Shown here piece after piece: positions 1-8,600 of a DNA stretch of 64,000 nt (the stretch's first letter is position 1; every line of letters starts with the position of its first letter). Under the pieces are notes generated by a model. It saw nothing but the letters and a program-made list of their open reading frames with translations, was not told the origin of the DNA and made no database searches. The position numbers and the translations under genes were made by a program. The stretch spans positions 1 to 64,000 of the forward strand of contig JAJQCA010000006.1 in assembly GCA_021202985.1 (NCBI GenBank), in the 5' to 3' direction. The DNA comes from Alistipes sp. GTDB taxonomy: Bacteria; Bacteroidota; Bacteroidia; Bacteroidales; Rikenellaceae.

Positions 1-374
1 CCCCCCCACCGGCCGCCCGGGCCGAAGCATTACCGGACCATGCCGCATCCGGTCCCCGCCGATGCTTTATATATTCCCGGACCGATATGCTCCGGCAAAT
101 CAGGATCCCTGCATTACCGGCTAATGTTCCGGCGCCATCCACTTCCGGACGCCCCCGGGACAATATATCACGGTAACCCGTTTTCCCGCTGCTGTCGGTC
201 TCCGTGTGCAGTTTATCCCAAAGCGACAGTGGAGAGTACCCTTCAATCACCCGGGGTATTATCGTAACCCATTTTCCCGATACCGCCGGTGTCCATATCA
301 GGCCATTACCGGCTCTACGCGGCAACAAGCTTCCCGGACACCATACAGATACTTCGAATCCCGCCGGCCAATGG
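1..374. other. GC-rich non-coding DNA with degenerate repeats
   Basis: I see no credible gene here. The stretch contains degenerate repeated words: CATTACCGG at 28-36, 112-120 and 304-312, and a 16-base element at 173-188 (GTAACCCGTTTTCCCG) that recurs with one mismatch at 264-279, 91 bases away. The open frames in this stretch share no family features and overlap each other. It may be decayed coding or duplicated intergenic DNA next to the dipeptidase remnant. Confidence 0.5.
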
Positions 375-515
375 TCAACCCGTCGCCTGCTGCACGGCAT
401 CCATCACCCTGCGCAGGTTCCCGCCCGGACTCTTTTCCACCTCCGTCGCCGTAAACCCGGGGATCCCGCCGTTAGCGCGCTGCGTCGAGACGGCCTGTTC
501 CGCCGCCCATACCAT
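375..515 (-). pseudogene. 3' remnant of an M19 dipeptidase gene
   Basis: On the minus strand this short frame ends in GGNLRRVMDAVQQATG followed by a stop, almost the same as the C-terminus of the intact dipeptidase gene that ends at 740. Bases 379-426 and 747-794 are identical over 48 bases, and weaker similarity continues to about 465 (TATEVEK against GETDLEK). Upstream of that the similarity disappears, so only the last 30 or so codons of a second copy survive. It is best read as a partial duplication or the decayed end of a tandem paralogue. It is too short to be functional. Confidence 0.75.
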
Positions 516-739
516 GCCGGGTTAGACATGGTGGTTATAACCGCAATTCCGGCCTCTGTCGGTGATAAGTTCCGGTAGCGACCCCTTCGGCAAAATCTAC
601 ATGTAACTCAGTCGACCCGGTATTCTTTGGTTGCTTTGTTAATCCTTTATGTTATACCAGAGTCGACTTATCCGTATTTCTCTTTTCAAGGCCGTATTAT
701 AAACCGGCACCGGCTATTACATATAGCCTGCAGGCCGAT
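516..739. other. Intergenic spacer with nothing recognised
   Basis: Between the dipeptidase remnant and the stop of the intact dipeptidase fusion I find no gene, no convincing hairpin terminator and no match to the TAnnTTTG promoter box. Confidence 0.4.
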
Positions 740-2506
740 TTACAATCCCGTCGCCTGCTGCACGGCATCCATCACCCTGCGCAGGTTCCCGCCCAGAATT
801 TTTTCAAGATCCGTCTCGCCGTAACCCCGGCGGAGCAGTTCGACGGTGAGGGTTATAATTTCGTTGGCGCCCCTGCAGCCGGCGATACCGCCGCCCCCGT
901 CGAAATCCGAGCCGATACCCGCATGGTCGATACCCGCGACGCGCACCACGTGGTCGATATGGTCCGCCGCGTCGCGTACGGTAGCCTCCCTGCCCGCGGT
1001 GAGGAACCCGCCGTAGAGGCATACCTGCACCACCCCGCCCCGGGCGGCAATGGCCCTCAACTGCTCGTCGGTAAGGTTGCGCGGATGATCGCACAGCGCC
1101 CTTGCGGACGAATGCGAACAGAGCACAGGCGCGCGGCTTTCGCGCAGCACGTCGTAGAATGTCGACTCCGCAGCGTGCGAAAGGTCCACCGCCACGCCGA
1201 GCCGGTTCATCTCCCGCACCACGGCACGGCCGTATTCGCTCAGCCCGCCGTGCCGCGCCGGGCCGACGGCCGCATCGCATATTTCGTTTGCCCCGTTATG
1301 GCACAGCGTTATGTAAACCACTCCCATGTCCCGGAAAAGCGCTATATTCTCCAACTCCTTTCCAAGTGCGTAGCCGTTCTCCAGGCCGAGGAAAACGGCC
1401 TTGCGCCCTTCGCGTTTCAGCCTGTCGGCATCGGCGAAGGTAGCCGCCTGCCCGGCGTACCGTGAGTTGGATTTTATCTGCCCACGCATCTTTTCGAACA
1501 AGGCCACAGCCTGTTCCTTCGCCTGTGTGTGCGCACACACACTTATTTCGCCCTGCGGGATATAGGCCGCCATTATGGCCGCATCCATCTTTCCCTCATA
1601 CATACGGGGCAGGTCCACCTGCCCCACCGCGTTGCGACGGCCTATATCTATATCGTTGTCTGCGAACAGCATCGGTGTGTCGCAATGCGAGTCGACCGTA
1701 AGGCAACGGTCGTGTATACTTTTGGCCCGTGCGAACAATGCCGCTTCCGAGACGAAAAACCTGAACAGGCTGGTCATCTCCCCGCTCCCACCCTCGGCGG
1801 CCATATTCTCCGGGTGCCACTGTACGCCGAAAATCCGCCTGTCGGGCCATGCCTCGACGGCTTCCACGACACCGTCCGGCGCCACGGCCGATACCGTGAA
1901 TCCCGGCGCTATCTCTTTCAAGGCCTGGTGGTGGCGCGAATTGACCTCCAGCTCCAGGCGACCGGTAATCCTGTAAAGCAGCGAATCCCCGGCCACTTCA
2001 ACGCGGTGGCACGGACTCTCGCGGGGCTTTAGAACGCTGTGCTCCAACGGGGTCACAGGGAACTGCGAAGGCAGGTCCTGCCAGATCGTGCCACCGAAAG
2101 CGATATTTATCACCTGCATGCCGCGGCAGATACCCATCACCGGCAACTGCCTGTCCACGGCGAGCCTCAGCAAAAGGAAATCGTAAGCGTCCCGGCCGGG
2201 GACTACCTCCGCAATCCCTTCGAGGGTTTCCTCCCCGAAGTAACGTCCTTCCACGTCCGCCCCGCCGGTCAGTATAAGACCGTCCACCGCGTCGAGCGCC
2301 CCGCGAAGCGCCTCCCCGTCCGTCGAAGCGGGGATCAGCACCGGTGTACCCCCGGCATCGGCCACGGCACGTACGTAGGCGTCGTGCAGGCGCGAGGTCT
2401 CTTCGGCGACATTCACCGACAGACCTATAACCGGCCTGCGCTCGTCACAGCCGCAGGGAGCGCTCCCGTCGGTGGCCGTTTTGAAATCTGTAAACGGGAT
2501 GTCCAT
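740..2506 (-). CDS. Class I glutamine amidotransferase (C26) / M19 dipeptidase fusion
   Basis: A 588-residue two-domain protein. Residues about 24-250 match the peptidase C26 / gamma-glutamyl-GABA hydrolase fold, with nucleophile C127 in GICRGMQ and the H231/E233 pair in QWHPE. Residues about 262-588 match M19 renal (membrane) dipeptidases: zinc ligands H274 and D276 in DSHCDTP, bridging E376 in LGLENG, then DLSH, CSHSSAR and a GSDFDG segment near the end. There is no signal peptide, so it should act in the cytoplasm. C26 enzymes cut gamma-glutamyl amide bonds and M19 enzymes cut dipeptides, so a joint role in recycling gamma-glutamyl or cell-wall peptides is a reasonable inference. It stands alone, with no operon partner. 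A decayed copy of its 3' end lies just downstream. Confidence is high for both domains and low for the substrate. Confidence 0.9.
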   Translation of the reverse strand: MDIPFTDFKTATDGSAPCGCDERRPVIGLSVNVAEETSRLHDAYVRAVADAGGTPVLIPASTDGEALRGALDAVDGLILTGGADVEGRYFGEETLEGIAEVVPGRDAYDFLLLRLAVDRQLPVMGICRGMQVINIAFGGTIWQDLPSQFPVTPLEHSVLKPRESPCHRVEVAGDSLLYRITGRLELEVNSRHHQALKEIAPGFTVSAVAPDGVVEAVEAWPDRRIFGVQWHPENMAAEGGSGEMTSLFRFFVSEAALFARAKSIHDRCLTVDSHCDTPMLFADNDIDIGRRNAVGQVDLPRMYEGKMDAAIMAAYIPQGEISVCAHTQAKEQAVALFEKMRGQIKSNSRYAGQAATFADADRLKREGRKAVFLGLENGYALGKELENIALFRDMGVVYITLCHNGANEICDAAVGPARHGGLSEYGRAVVREMNRLGVAVDLSHAAESTFYDVLRESRAPVLCSHSSARALCDHPRNLTDEQLRAIAARGGVVQVCLYGGFLTAGREATVRDAADHIDHVVRVAGIDHAGIGSDFDGGGGIAGCRGANEIITLTVELLRRGYGETDLEKILGGNLRRVMDAVQQATGL

Positions 2507-2513
2507 GTGGCTC

Positions 2514-2521
2514 CAAAGTTA
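2514..2521 (-). promoter_or_regulatory. Possible -7 box of the dipeptidase fusion gene
   Basis: Minus-strand TAACTTTG fits the Bacteroidetes -7 consensus TAnnTTTG, but it lies only 7 bases before the ATG and has no TTTG about 20 bases upstream. It would give an almost leaderless mRNA, so this call is weak. Confidence 0.25.
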
Positions 2522-2687
2522 CCAATTAATTTAAACGCCGGGTTTTCCCGGGAGCTGAATTTTTATATTGCCACCCTGAGGTGCTGGGATTGCCGGAGAG
2601 GCGGATGTCCGTAAGGTGAGGGTAATGCGGCGACCGTGTTATTGGCGGTCCGTCCCGGCGCGATCCAACTGCCCGTTATAAAATGCT

Positions 2688-2695
2688 TATATTTG
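2688..2695 (+). promoter_or_regulatory. Promoter -7 box for the PhnA-like gene
   Basis: TATATTTG is an exact match to the Bacteroidetes -7 consensus TAnnTTTG and ends 27 bases before the ATG at 2723. No clear -33 TTTG is visible upstream. Confidence 0.55.
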
Positions 2696-2722
2696 CGGTC
2701 AGTAAACGAACTATGTAATTAT

Positions 2723-3052
2723 ATGAATGAATTTCCCGATTGCCCCGTATGCGCCGCCGACAGCGTCTATACCGACGGTTCCGTACTGATTTGCCCGGTT
2801 TGCGGCCACGAATGGTCCGCCGGGGAGCAGGACCCTGCCACGGGGTCCGTCCCGCGGGACAGCAACGGCACCGAACTGTCCGACGGCGACGCGGTAACCG
2901 TTATCAAAGACCTGAAAGTCAAAGGTTCGTCGATGGTTATAAAGCGCGGCACCAGGGTCAGGAGCATCCGGCTCACGGACGACCCTGCGGAGGTCGACTG
3001 CAAAATCGACGGAAGCAGTATAGTACTCAAAACCTGTTTCCTGAAAAAATAG
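2723..3052 (+). CDS. PhnA/YjdM-family zinc-ribbon protein
   Basis: A 109-residue cytoplasmic protein. The N-terminal zinc ribbon has two CxxC pairs, C7/C10 and C24/C27 (CPVC each time). The remainder is the small PhnA/YjdM beta domain, with DGDAVTVIKDLKVKG and KRGTRVRSIRL. These proteins are widespread, and despite the old name they are not phosphonoacetate hydrolases; their function is unknown. The start at 2723 was chosen because the domain begins there and a TATATTTG box precedes it. An upstream in-frame start at 2636 would lie ahead of the promoter. It is monocistronic, followed by the CA-rich repeat tract. Confidence 0.9.
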   Translation: MNEFPDCPVCAADSVYTDGSVLICPVCGHEWSAGEQDPATGSVPRDSNGTELSDGDAVTVIKDLKVKGSSMVIKRGTRVRSIRLTDDPAEVDCKIDGSSIVLKTCFLKK

Positions 3053-3280
3053 GCCCCCGTTGCCGGGCAGCAGGCTTATCCCGAGACAACCAACGCTGTT
3101 CCGGCAGGTTCGGAAATGGGCCACCACTACCTTGATACATGGTTTTACCCTGTCCGAATCCATCCGGCGGAGTATAGGAATGGAATTACATCACCACTCC
3201 TGCCCGGAATATTGCAGGAATGAAGGAACACTCCCAGTAATTCCGTTGCACCGGTTCTCGGTGTGCTGATAATATACCGG

Positions 3281-3752
3281 CACACATCGCACATACATTT
3301 CGAATCAATTTCACACACTTCGCACAGTTCGCACACTACACACACTTCGCACACAATTCGCACACTTCACGCACATTTCACACATTTCGCACACCATTCT
3401 TCGCACACTTCACACATATCCCACACATCACACATCGCTCACATATTCGCACACATTATCTCACATACATCTTGCACACATTCGCACACTTCACACACCT
3501 TGGATATAGCATTCCCCCGGCGCACAGTTGGCACACATAACACACGCGGCACACACATTCGAATCAATTTCACACACACTTCGCACATATCACATACACA
3601 AACACATTCACACACTACACACGCAACGCACAGATTCAACACCGTCGCACATCACACACACTTCACACACCTTGAATATACAATACTCCCCCCGGCACAC
3701 ACGTCACCCATACGGCAGACACACATCACACACACACCCGCAACCGGTAACC
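3281..3752. repeat. CA-rich degenerate repeat tract (TTCGCACAC/TTCACACAC units)
   Basis: About 470 bases made almost wholly of imperfect 8-11 base units such as TTCGCACAC, TTCACACAC and ATCACACAC, with G nearly absent from the + strand. It carries a larger internal duplication: TTCGAATCAATTTCACACAC is at about 3299 and again at about 3558, and CTTCACACACCTTG at 3489 and 3661, each time followed by an ATATA-rich stretch and a CCCCCGG run. The opposite strand reads GTGTGCGAA and would encode runs of Cys-Glu-Val-Cys, which I do not believe is a protein. The tract lies between the PhnA-like gene and a terminator. Function unknown. Confidence 0.85.
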
Positions 3753-3775
3753 GATAACCGTACCCTCTAATATAA

Positions 3776-3809
3776 AAACAGCCCCCTGTGTTAAGACAGG
3801 GGGCTGTTT
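3776..3809. terminator. Bidirectional intrinsic terminator
   Basis: A perfect 14-base stem (AAACAGCCCCCTGT with its complement) and a 6-base loop. On the minus strand it is followed by TTTTTATA, so it suits the PL22 gene that ends at 3922. The stem itself ends in T bases on the + strand. Confidence 0.8.
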
Positions 3810-3921
3810 ATTACTAACCGCCGGTTCGGGGCCGAATGGACCCGCCCGGAAACTTTCAGGCACCGGGCCAGCCAAAGCCCCGAAACCCGTCCAGGTTATG
3901 GCTCGGCCGGTGGCCGGGTAA

Positions 3922-5223
3922 TTATTCCTGGAACAACTGCCTGATCCTCTCCGGATATTCGCCGCGGTATTCCGAGGTGGTCGACTGGAGGTGGAACGGT
4001 ATGTTCACCACCACGATATCGAGCTTCTTCCCGTCGCTGACGTAACCCGACTGTATCATCATCCGGCTGTTGTCCGGGCTGAACGAGGGGTGTGTATGGT
4101 CCGGCTGCATCCGGTGGTTGGCGGTGAAAAGGTGGCGCTGACCGGTCTGGCAGTCTATCAGGTAGACTTCGCCCTCGAAGTTGTCGCTGGCCGCCCAGCG
4201 CAGGTCGGACGTTCCGCCGCAGTGTCAGAATCCCGAACCGTATTCGAGCTGACCCAACGGCTGGAGCGCCCCGGTGCGGACGTTTATCTTCATCACCCCG
4301 GTAGCCTTTTTCCTGAGGCGGGGCAGGTGGCCCATCATATTGAAATAGACATGGTCGGCGTCGATCCAGACCTCGTGGGTGACCCAGTCGTCCGGACCCT
4401 CCTCGTAGAGCGGGCGGTTGTCGCTGCCGTCGGCCGAGGTTACCCACATCCTCTGGGGTGCGTCGCCGCCGGTCTCCCAGCAATAGAGGATTTCACCCGG
4501 TTTAAAGGGGTTTGCCTGTACGTGTCCCATCGTGAAGGGAGTCTCTATAACGGTGCTTACCTCGCCCGTTTGAATGTCGATAGCGATAATACCCGACCGT
4601 ACCTGCCTGATTCTCCAGCCCGGCTCGGTCGCCTCGTCCGGAAGCGGGTCCGCGTCCAACAGGCGAACCCCGACGTATGCCTTGGTCTCGTCGGCATCGA
4701 GCGTGAAGCCTCCCGACTCGGCATAGCGCGAGGGAAGCTCGCCTACCGCCCGTTCGTAATCGGCCGCACGGCCCACCGTACCGGCCTCGCTGTCGGCAAG
4801 AAGCCGTTCCAGGTCGAGCTCGGTAAGCACCTTGCCCTGTTCGCCGGTGCGGAAATAGTAAAGCTTGTTGGACAGGCGCGACACATTCAGGCTGCCCGTA
4901 CCGACACCCGTACCTTCCGTGAGCTGTATTATCACGCCGGTCTCCTCCGACACGGCGTAAGCCTGCGAGGTCCCGTCGCCCGACCGCTCGGACGAACGGA
5001 AAATAATGTACTTCGAATCGTAGGTCCAACGCGGATGCGTCTGGTAGAGTGCGGCGTCGCTGGTCTCGGCGCTGGTGAGGAACGTGAGCAGGACCCCTGT
5101 GGTTTTATCCACGATCACATGTTTTTCGGACGGGTACCTCGTGCCGATACCGGCCGCACCGGCCTGCATCGCAAGCGTCATCGGCAGCAACAGCAGCGCC
5201 GCGCGGAGTGCGTTTCTTTTCAT
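3922..5223 (-). pseudogene. Oligogalacturonate lyase, family PL22, interrupted by in-frame TGA
   Basis: Full-length frame of 433 codons with an N-terminal signal peptide (MKRNALRAALLLLPMTLAMQ), so periplasmic. The propeller sequence includes HVQANPFKPGEILYCWETGG and WVTHE, typical of PL22 oligogalacturonate lyases, which split unsaturated pectin oligomers by beta-elimination. A TGA at 4225-4227 stops translation at codon 333, but the same frame continues in register to 3922 with HCGGTSDLRWAASD and QPDHTHPSFSPD. The context SGSGF-stop-HCGG suggests an original TGG (Trp). The family's metal ligands are a Gln and three His; here they would be H283 before the stop and Q373, H376 and H378 after it, so the truncated product should be inactive. 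It could be a true recent pseudogene or a base-call error. It is divergent from the HTCS/PUL and has no other pectin enzyme beside it. Confidence 0.85.
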
Positions 5224-5680
5224 ATCAGGTTAGTTTAAAAGTTTGAATGGTTTGCGTCGCCGAATAAAACGGCAATGTAAAATTAAACCGAACGCCGTAA
5301 GCGGGCATGCAATATTATCCAAATAGATGGATTATTTTCCGCAGGACGAATTTCCATGCCCGCCCCGGAAGCCTCCGCCGGGAGGCTCCCGGGCGGTGCC
5401 CGGGAGGCAGGCCCCGACGGCGTTTCGCCCACCCCGATACGGCCCTGCCGCCCATTGCGGCCGTATGCCGCTACAAAAAGTTAATCCGCCGGGCCGGATA
5501 TTACATATTTCGAAACAGTCCCCATCGGGCGGTCTTTCGCCCCCGTACCGCCCCACGTAATTGGACACGAATCCCTTGAAACCGTCCCGCCCGGGTATAC
5601 CCGATTTTACATTATCAAGCCCGGAATTTGTAAATCCGGCGGCACGGACTTATATTTGTTTGTCCCGAAAAGCCCCGATT
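5224..5680. other. Divergent intergenic region with nested hairpins
   Basis: It separates the PL22 gene (minus) from the HTCS gene (plus). At 5371-5408 two adjacent stems are possible, GCCTCC-GCCG-GGAGGC and TCCCGGGC-GGT-GCCCGGGA. The first GCCTCC could instead pair with the distal GGAGGC at 5403-5408. No gene is credible here. The HTCS promoter lies at the right edge. Confidence 0.5.
5627..5658 (+). promoter_or_regulatory. Promoter of the HTCS gene
   Basis: TTTG at 5627-5630 and TATATTTG at 5651-5658 are separated by 20 bases, matching the Bacteroidetes sigma-ABfr -33/-7 arrangement. The -7 box ends 22 bases before the ATG at 5681, so the leader is short. Confidence 0.75.
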
Positions 5681-8600
5681 ATGAAATGTAAAGGTCCGCC
5701 CGCCTGTTTAATCCTGCTGCTGCTTCTGTTGTTATTTCCCGGTAAGACGTCGGCGTTCGAACACCTCCACCTGAGCGACCCGCAGGGAGCGATGAGCAAT
5801 TCGGTTTCGGGGGTCATAAAGGACTCGGAGGGGTTCCTCTGGATAGCGTCCCGCTCCGGGATAACCCGTTACGACGGCAAGGTATACAGGCACTACTCGC
5901 TGTTCGGGACCGAGATATTCGAGAACCGTTACGGGCGCGAAGTCCACATCCGGCAATCGGGCGAAGGGAGGATATGGGCCTTTACCGACAGCGGCCGGAT
6001 ATTTTACTATGACCCGGACGCCGACTCGTTCGCACCATTCTACGACACCCGGGAAATCGACCCCTACCGTGCGATACACGACATCCTGCCCCTGGGGGAC
6101 ACCCATCTCCTGCTGGGGACCACCAAGGGGCTGGTGGAACTCTACGAATCGGAGGGGCAGATCGAGGAATCGATCCGTATAGACGACGTTTCCATAAACT
6201 GCATAGCCGCTCTCCCGGGCCGCCTGCTGGCGCTGGGCACAACTACGGGCGTGGTGTTCGTTACCGCCGGCGCGGGCCGCTATACCCACCGGCTCGGCCC
6301 TTGCGAAGGGGTCAACATAATGAGCCTTTATTTCGATTCGGCGAACGACCACCTTTGGATGGGCAGTTTCAGCTCCGGGTTGTACAGATGGGATATGGCC
6401 GGGGAGACATATATAAATATACCTTACACGGCCAATGTAACTTCCGCTCCGGTGAGGGCAATCCGTCCGTGGAACGGCCAGCTCCTCGTCGGGCAGGACG
6501 GACGGGGTATCTACAAGGTGGACACCGTCGCGCGGACATCCGTCCGGTACATTTCGGACGAGGATTCGGTGAACGGGGTGCTGAAAGCCAACAACGTTTA
6601 CGACATTTTCGTGGACGGCACCAACATATGGGTCTGCACCTATTCGGGCGGCATTACGCTGGTAAAACCCGAGGAGCGCTACCAGTGGTTCCGGCATATT
6701 CCGTACGAACATAACTCTCTCAAGGGCAGCCACGTATACGACATATACGAGGACTCCGACGGCGACCTATGGTTCGCCACGAATCTGGGGGTCAGCCTGT
6801 TCAGCCATAAATACGGATGGAAGCATTACCTTCAGGGCGAGAACAGTTTCCTCACCGTCAGCGGCGACGGGCACGGTACGGTCTGGACCGGCGGTTACAG
6901 CACGGGCCTTTACAGCATCGACAAACGGACCGGCCGCACCGCCCATATCCCGAGCCTAAGCGGAGGCCCGGAGCCGGACTGCGTCTACGCCACCTACTTC
7001 GACTCGGACGGCGACCTCTGGGTGGGATGCCTCTACACGCCGCTGGCGCTGGTACGCGACCCGGCCGGACGCCGCCGGACGAGCTTTTACGACATCCCCC
7101 GCGTACAGTATATTTTCGAGCCGGAGCGTGATACGGTGTTCGTCGCCACTTCCAACGGTTTCCATATAATAGATAAGCGCACCGGCGAGAGGCGGCAATA
7201 CTTCACCCATCCGCCCAACTACGGCATAACCAGCAACAGTTTTATCTTTTCGGCCGTGGAGCACGACGGCAAGTTCTGGTTCGGCACGGACGGGGGCGGG
7301 ATGAACTGCTTCGATGCCGGATTCACGGAAATCCGCAATTTCTCGACCTACGACGGGCTGCCCTCCAATTACGTCTACGCGCTGATGCTCAACGACGACG
7401 GGATGCTCTGGGGCAGCACCGAGAAAGGCATTTTCTGCTTCGACCCGGCGGAGGAAAAATTACTCTTCTCGATGGGCAACCTGCCGGTAAGCAAGTACCT
7501 TTTCACCTCCTTCGCCCGCCTGTCGGACGGACGGATGGCCTTCGGCGGTATAGACGGGGCGCTGGTATTCGACCCGGACAGGCTGAAGAAGGACACCGTC
7601 ACGGCCCGTATAAAATTCACCGGGTTCAGGCTTTTCTATAACCTTATAACCCCGGCCTCGGCGCCGGACATCCTGCCCATGCCGGTGGACGAGTTGACCG
7701 GCATGGTGCTGCGGCACGACCAGAACTCCTTTTCGTTCGACTACTCGGCACCCGACATTTACAACCACAACTATTTCGGCTACCGCCATATACTCGAAGG
7801 CTTCGAGGAGAACTGGAATACCGACGACGAACTGGTCTCGGCCACCTATACCAATATTCCCCCGGGGCGTTACGTGCTCCGGGTGGAATGCTTCGACCGG
7901 AACGACTCGACCCTGATTTCAGGGCGGGAGATAAATATACGGATTAGGCCGCCGTTCTGGAACACCGTATGGGCGTGGATCCTCTACCTGCTGATATTCT
8001 CGGCCCTCTGTATCTGGGTATGGCGGTACTACCGGGAACTGATGCTCAAACGGCAGTCGCGCGAAAGGATTAACTTCTTCATAAACGTAGCCCACGACAT
8101 ACGCACCCCGCTGTCGCTGGTCCTCGCCCCGATGGGTTCGCTGGAGGCGGAGGAGGGACTCTCCGAGCAGGGCCGCAAGCACCTGCGGATGGCACGCCAG
8201 AACGGGGAGAAGCTCCAGGGTATCGTAAGCCAGCTGCTCGATTTCCATAAGGACGAGATGAAGGGAGAGACGCGGGTAAACCTTACCGTGTGCGACCTTA
8301 AAGCCTTTTTAGGCGAGAAAATCGGGAGTTTCGCGCCGTTGGCCGCGGAGAAAAACATTACGCTCCGCTACGAACCCATACAGGGCAACGTGTTCGTGGA
8401 GACCAACACCCGGCGGCTGGACCGTATCATGGACAACCTGCTGTCGAACGCCATAAAATACTCGGACAAAGAGGGGGAGGTTATAATACGGCTCAAAGCG
8501 GACCAGAAGAAGATAACCATAGAGGTGGAGGATTTCGGAATCGGCATACCGCGCAGGGAGCAGGGTAAGATACTGCGCCATGCCTACCGGGCCCAAAACG

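Noticed and set aside
3281..3752. CRISPR array
   Set aside because: Units are short, variable and contiguous, with no spacers of regular length and no cas gene nearby.
3145..3757. Cys-rich open frames (CEVCEVCE on minus, His/Thr-rich on plus) over the CA repeat
   Set aside because: All frames are open because the repeat lacks stop codons; composition follows the repeat, and no start, signal or family supports a protein.
4225..4227. TGA read as Trp or selenocysteine
   Set aside because: TGA ends other genes here (batD, cruF) and Trp is TGG throughout; no Cys/Sec position is expected at this place in PL22.
5561..5680. Upstream ATG of the HTCS frame as the true start
   Set aside because: It precedes the well-formed TTTG/TATATTTG promoter and would put 40 residues before the signal segment.
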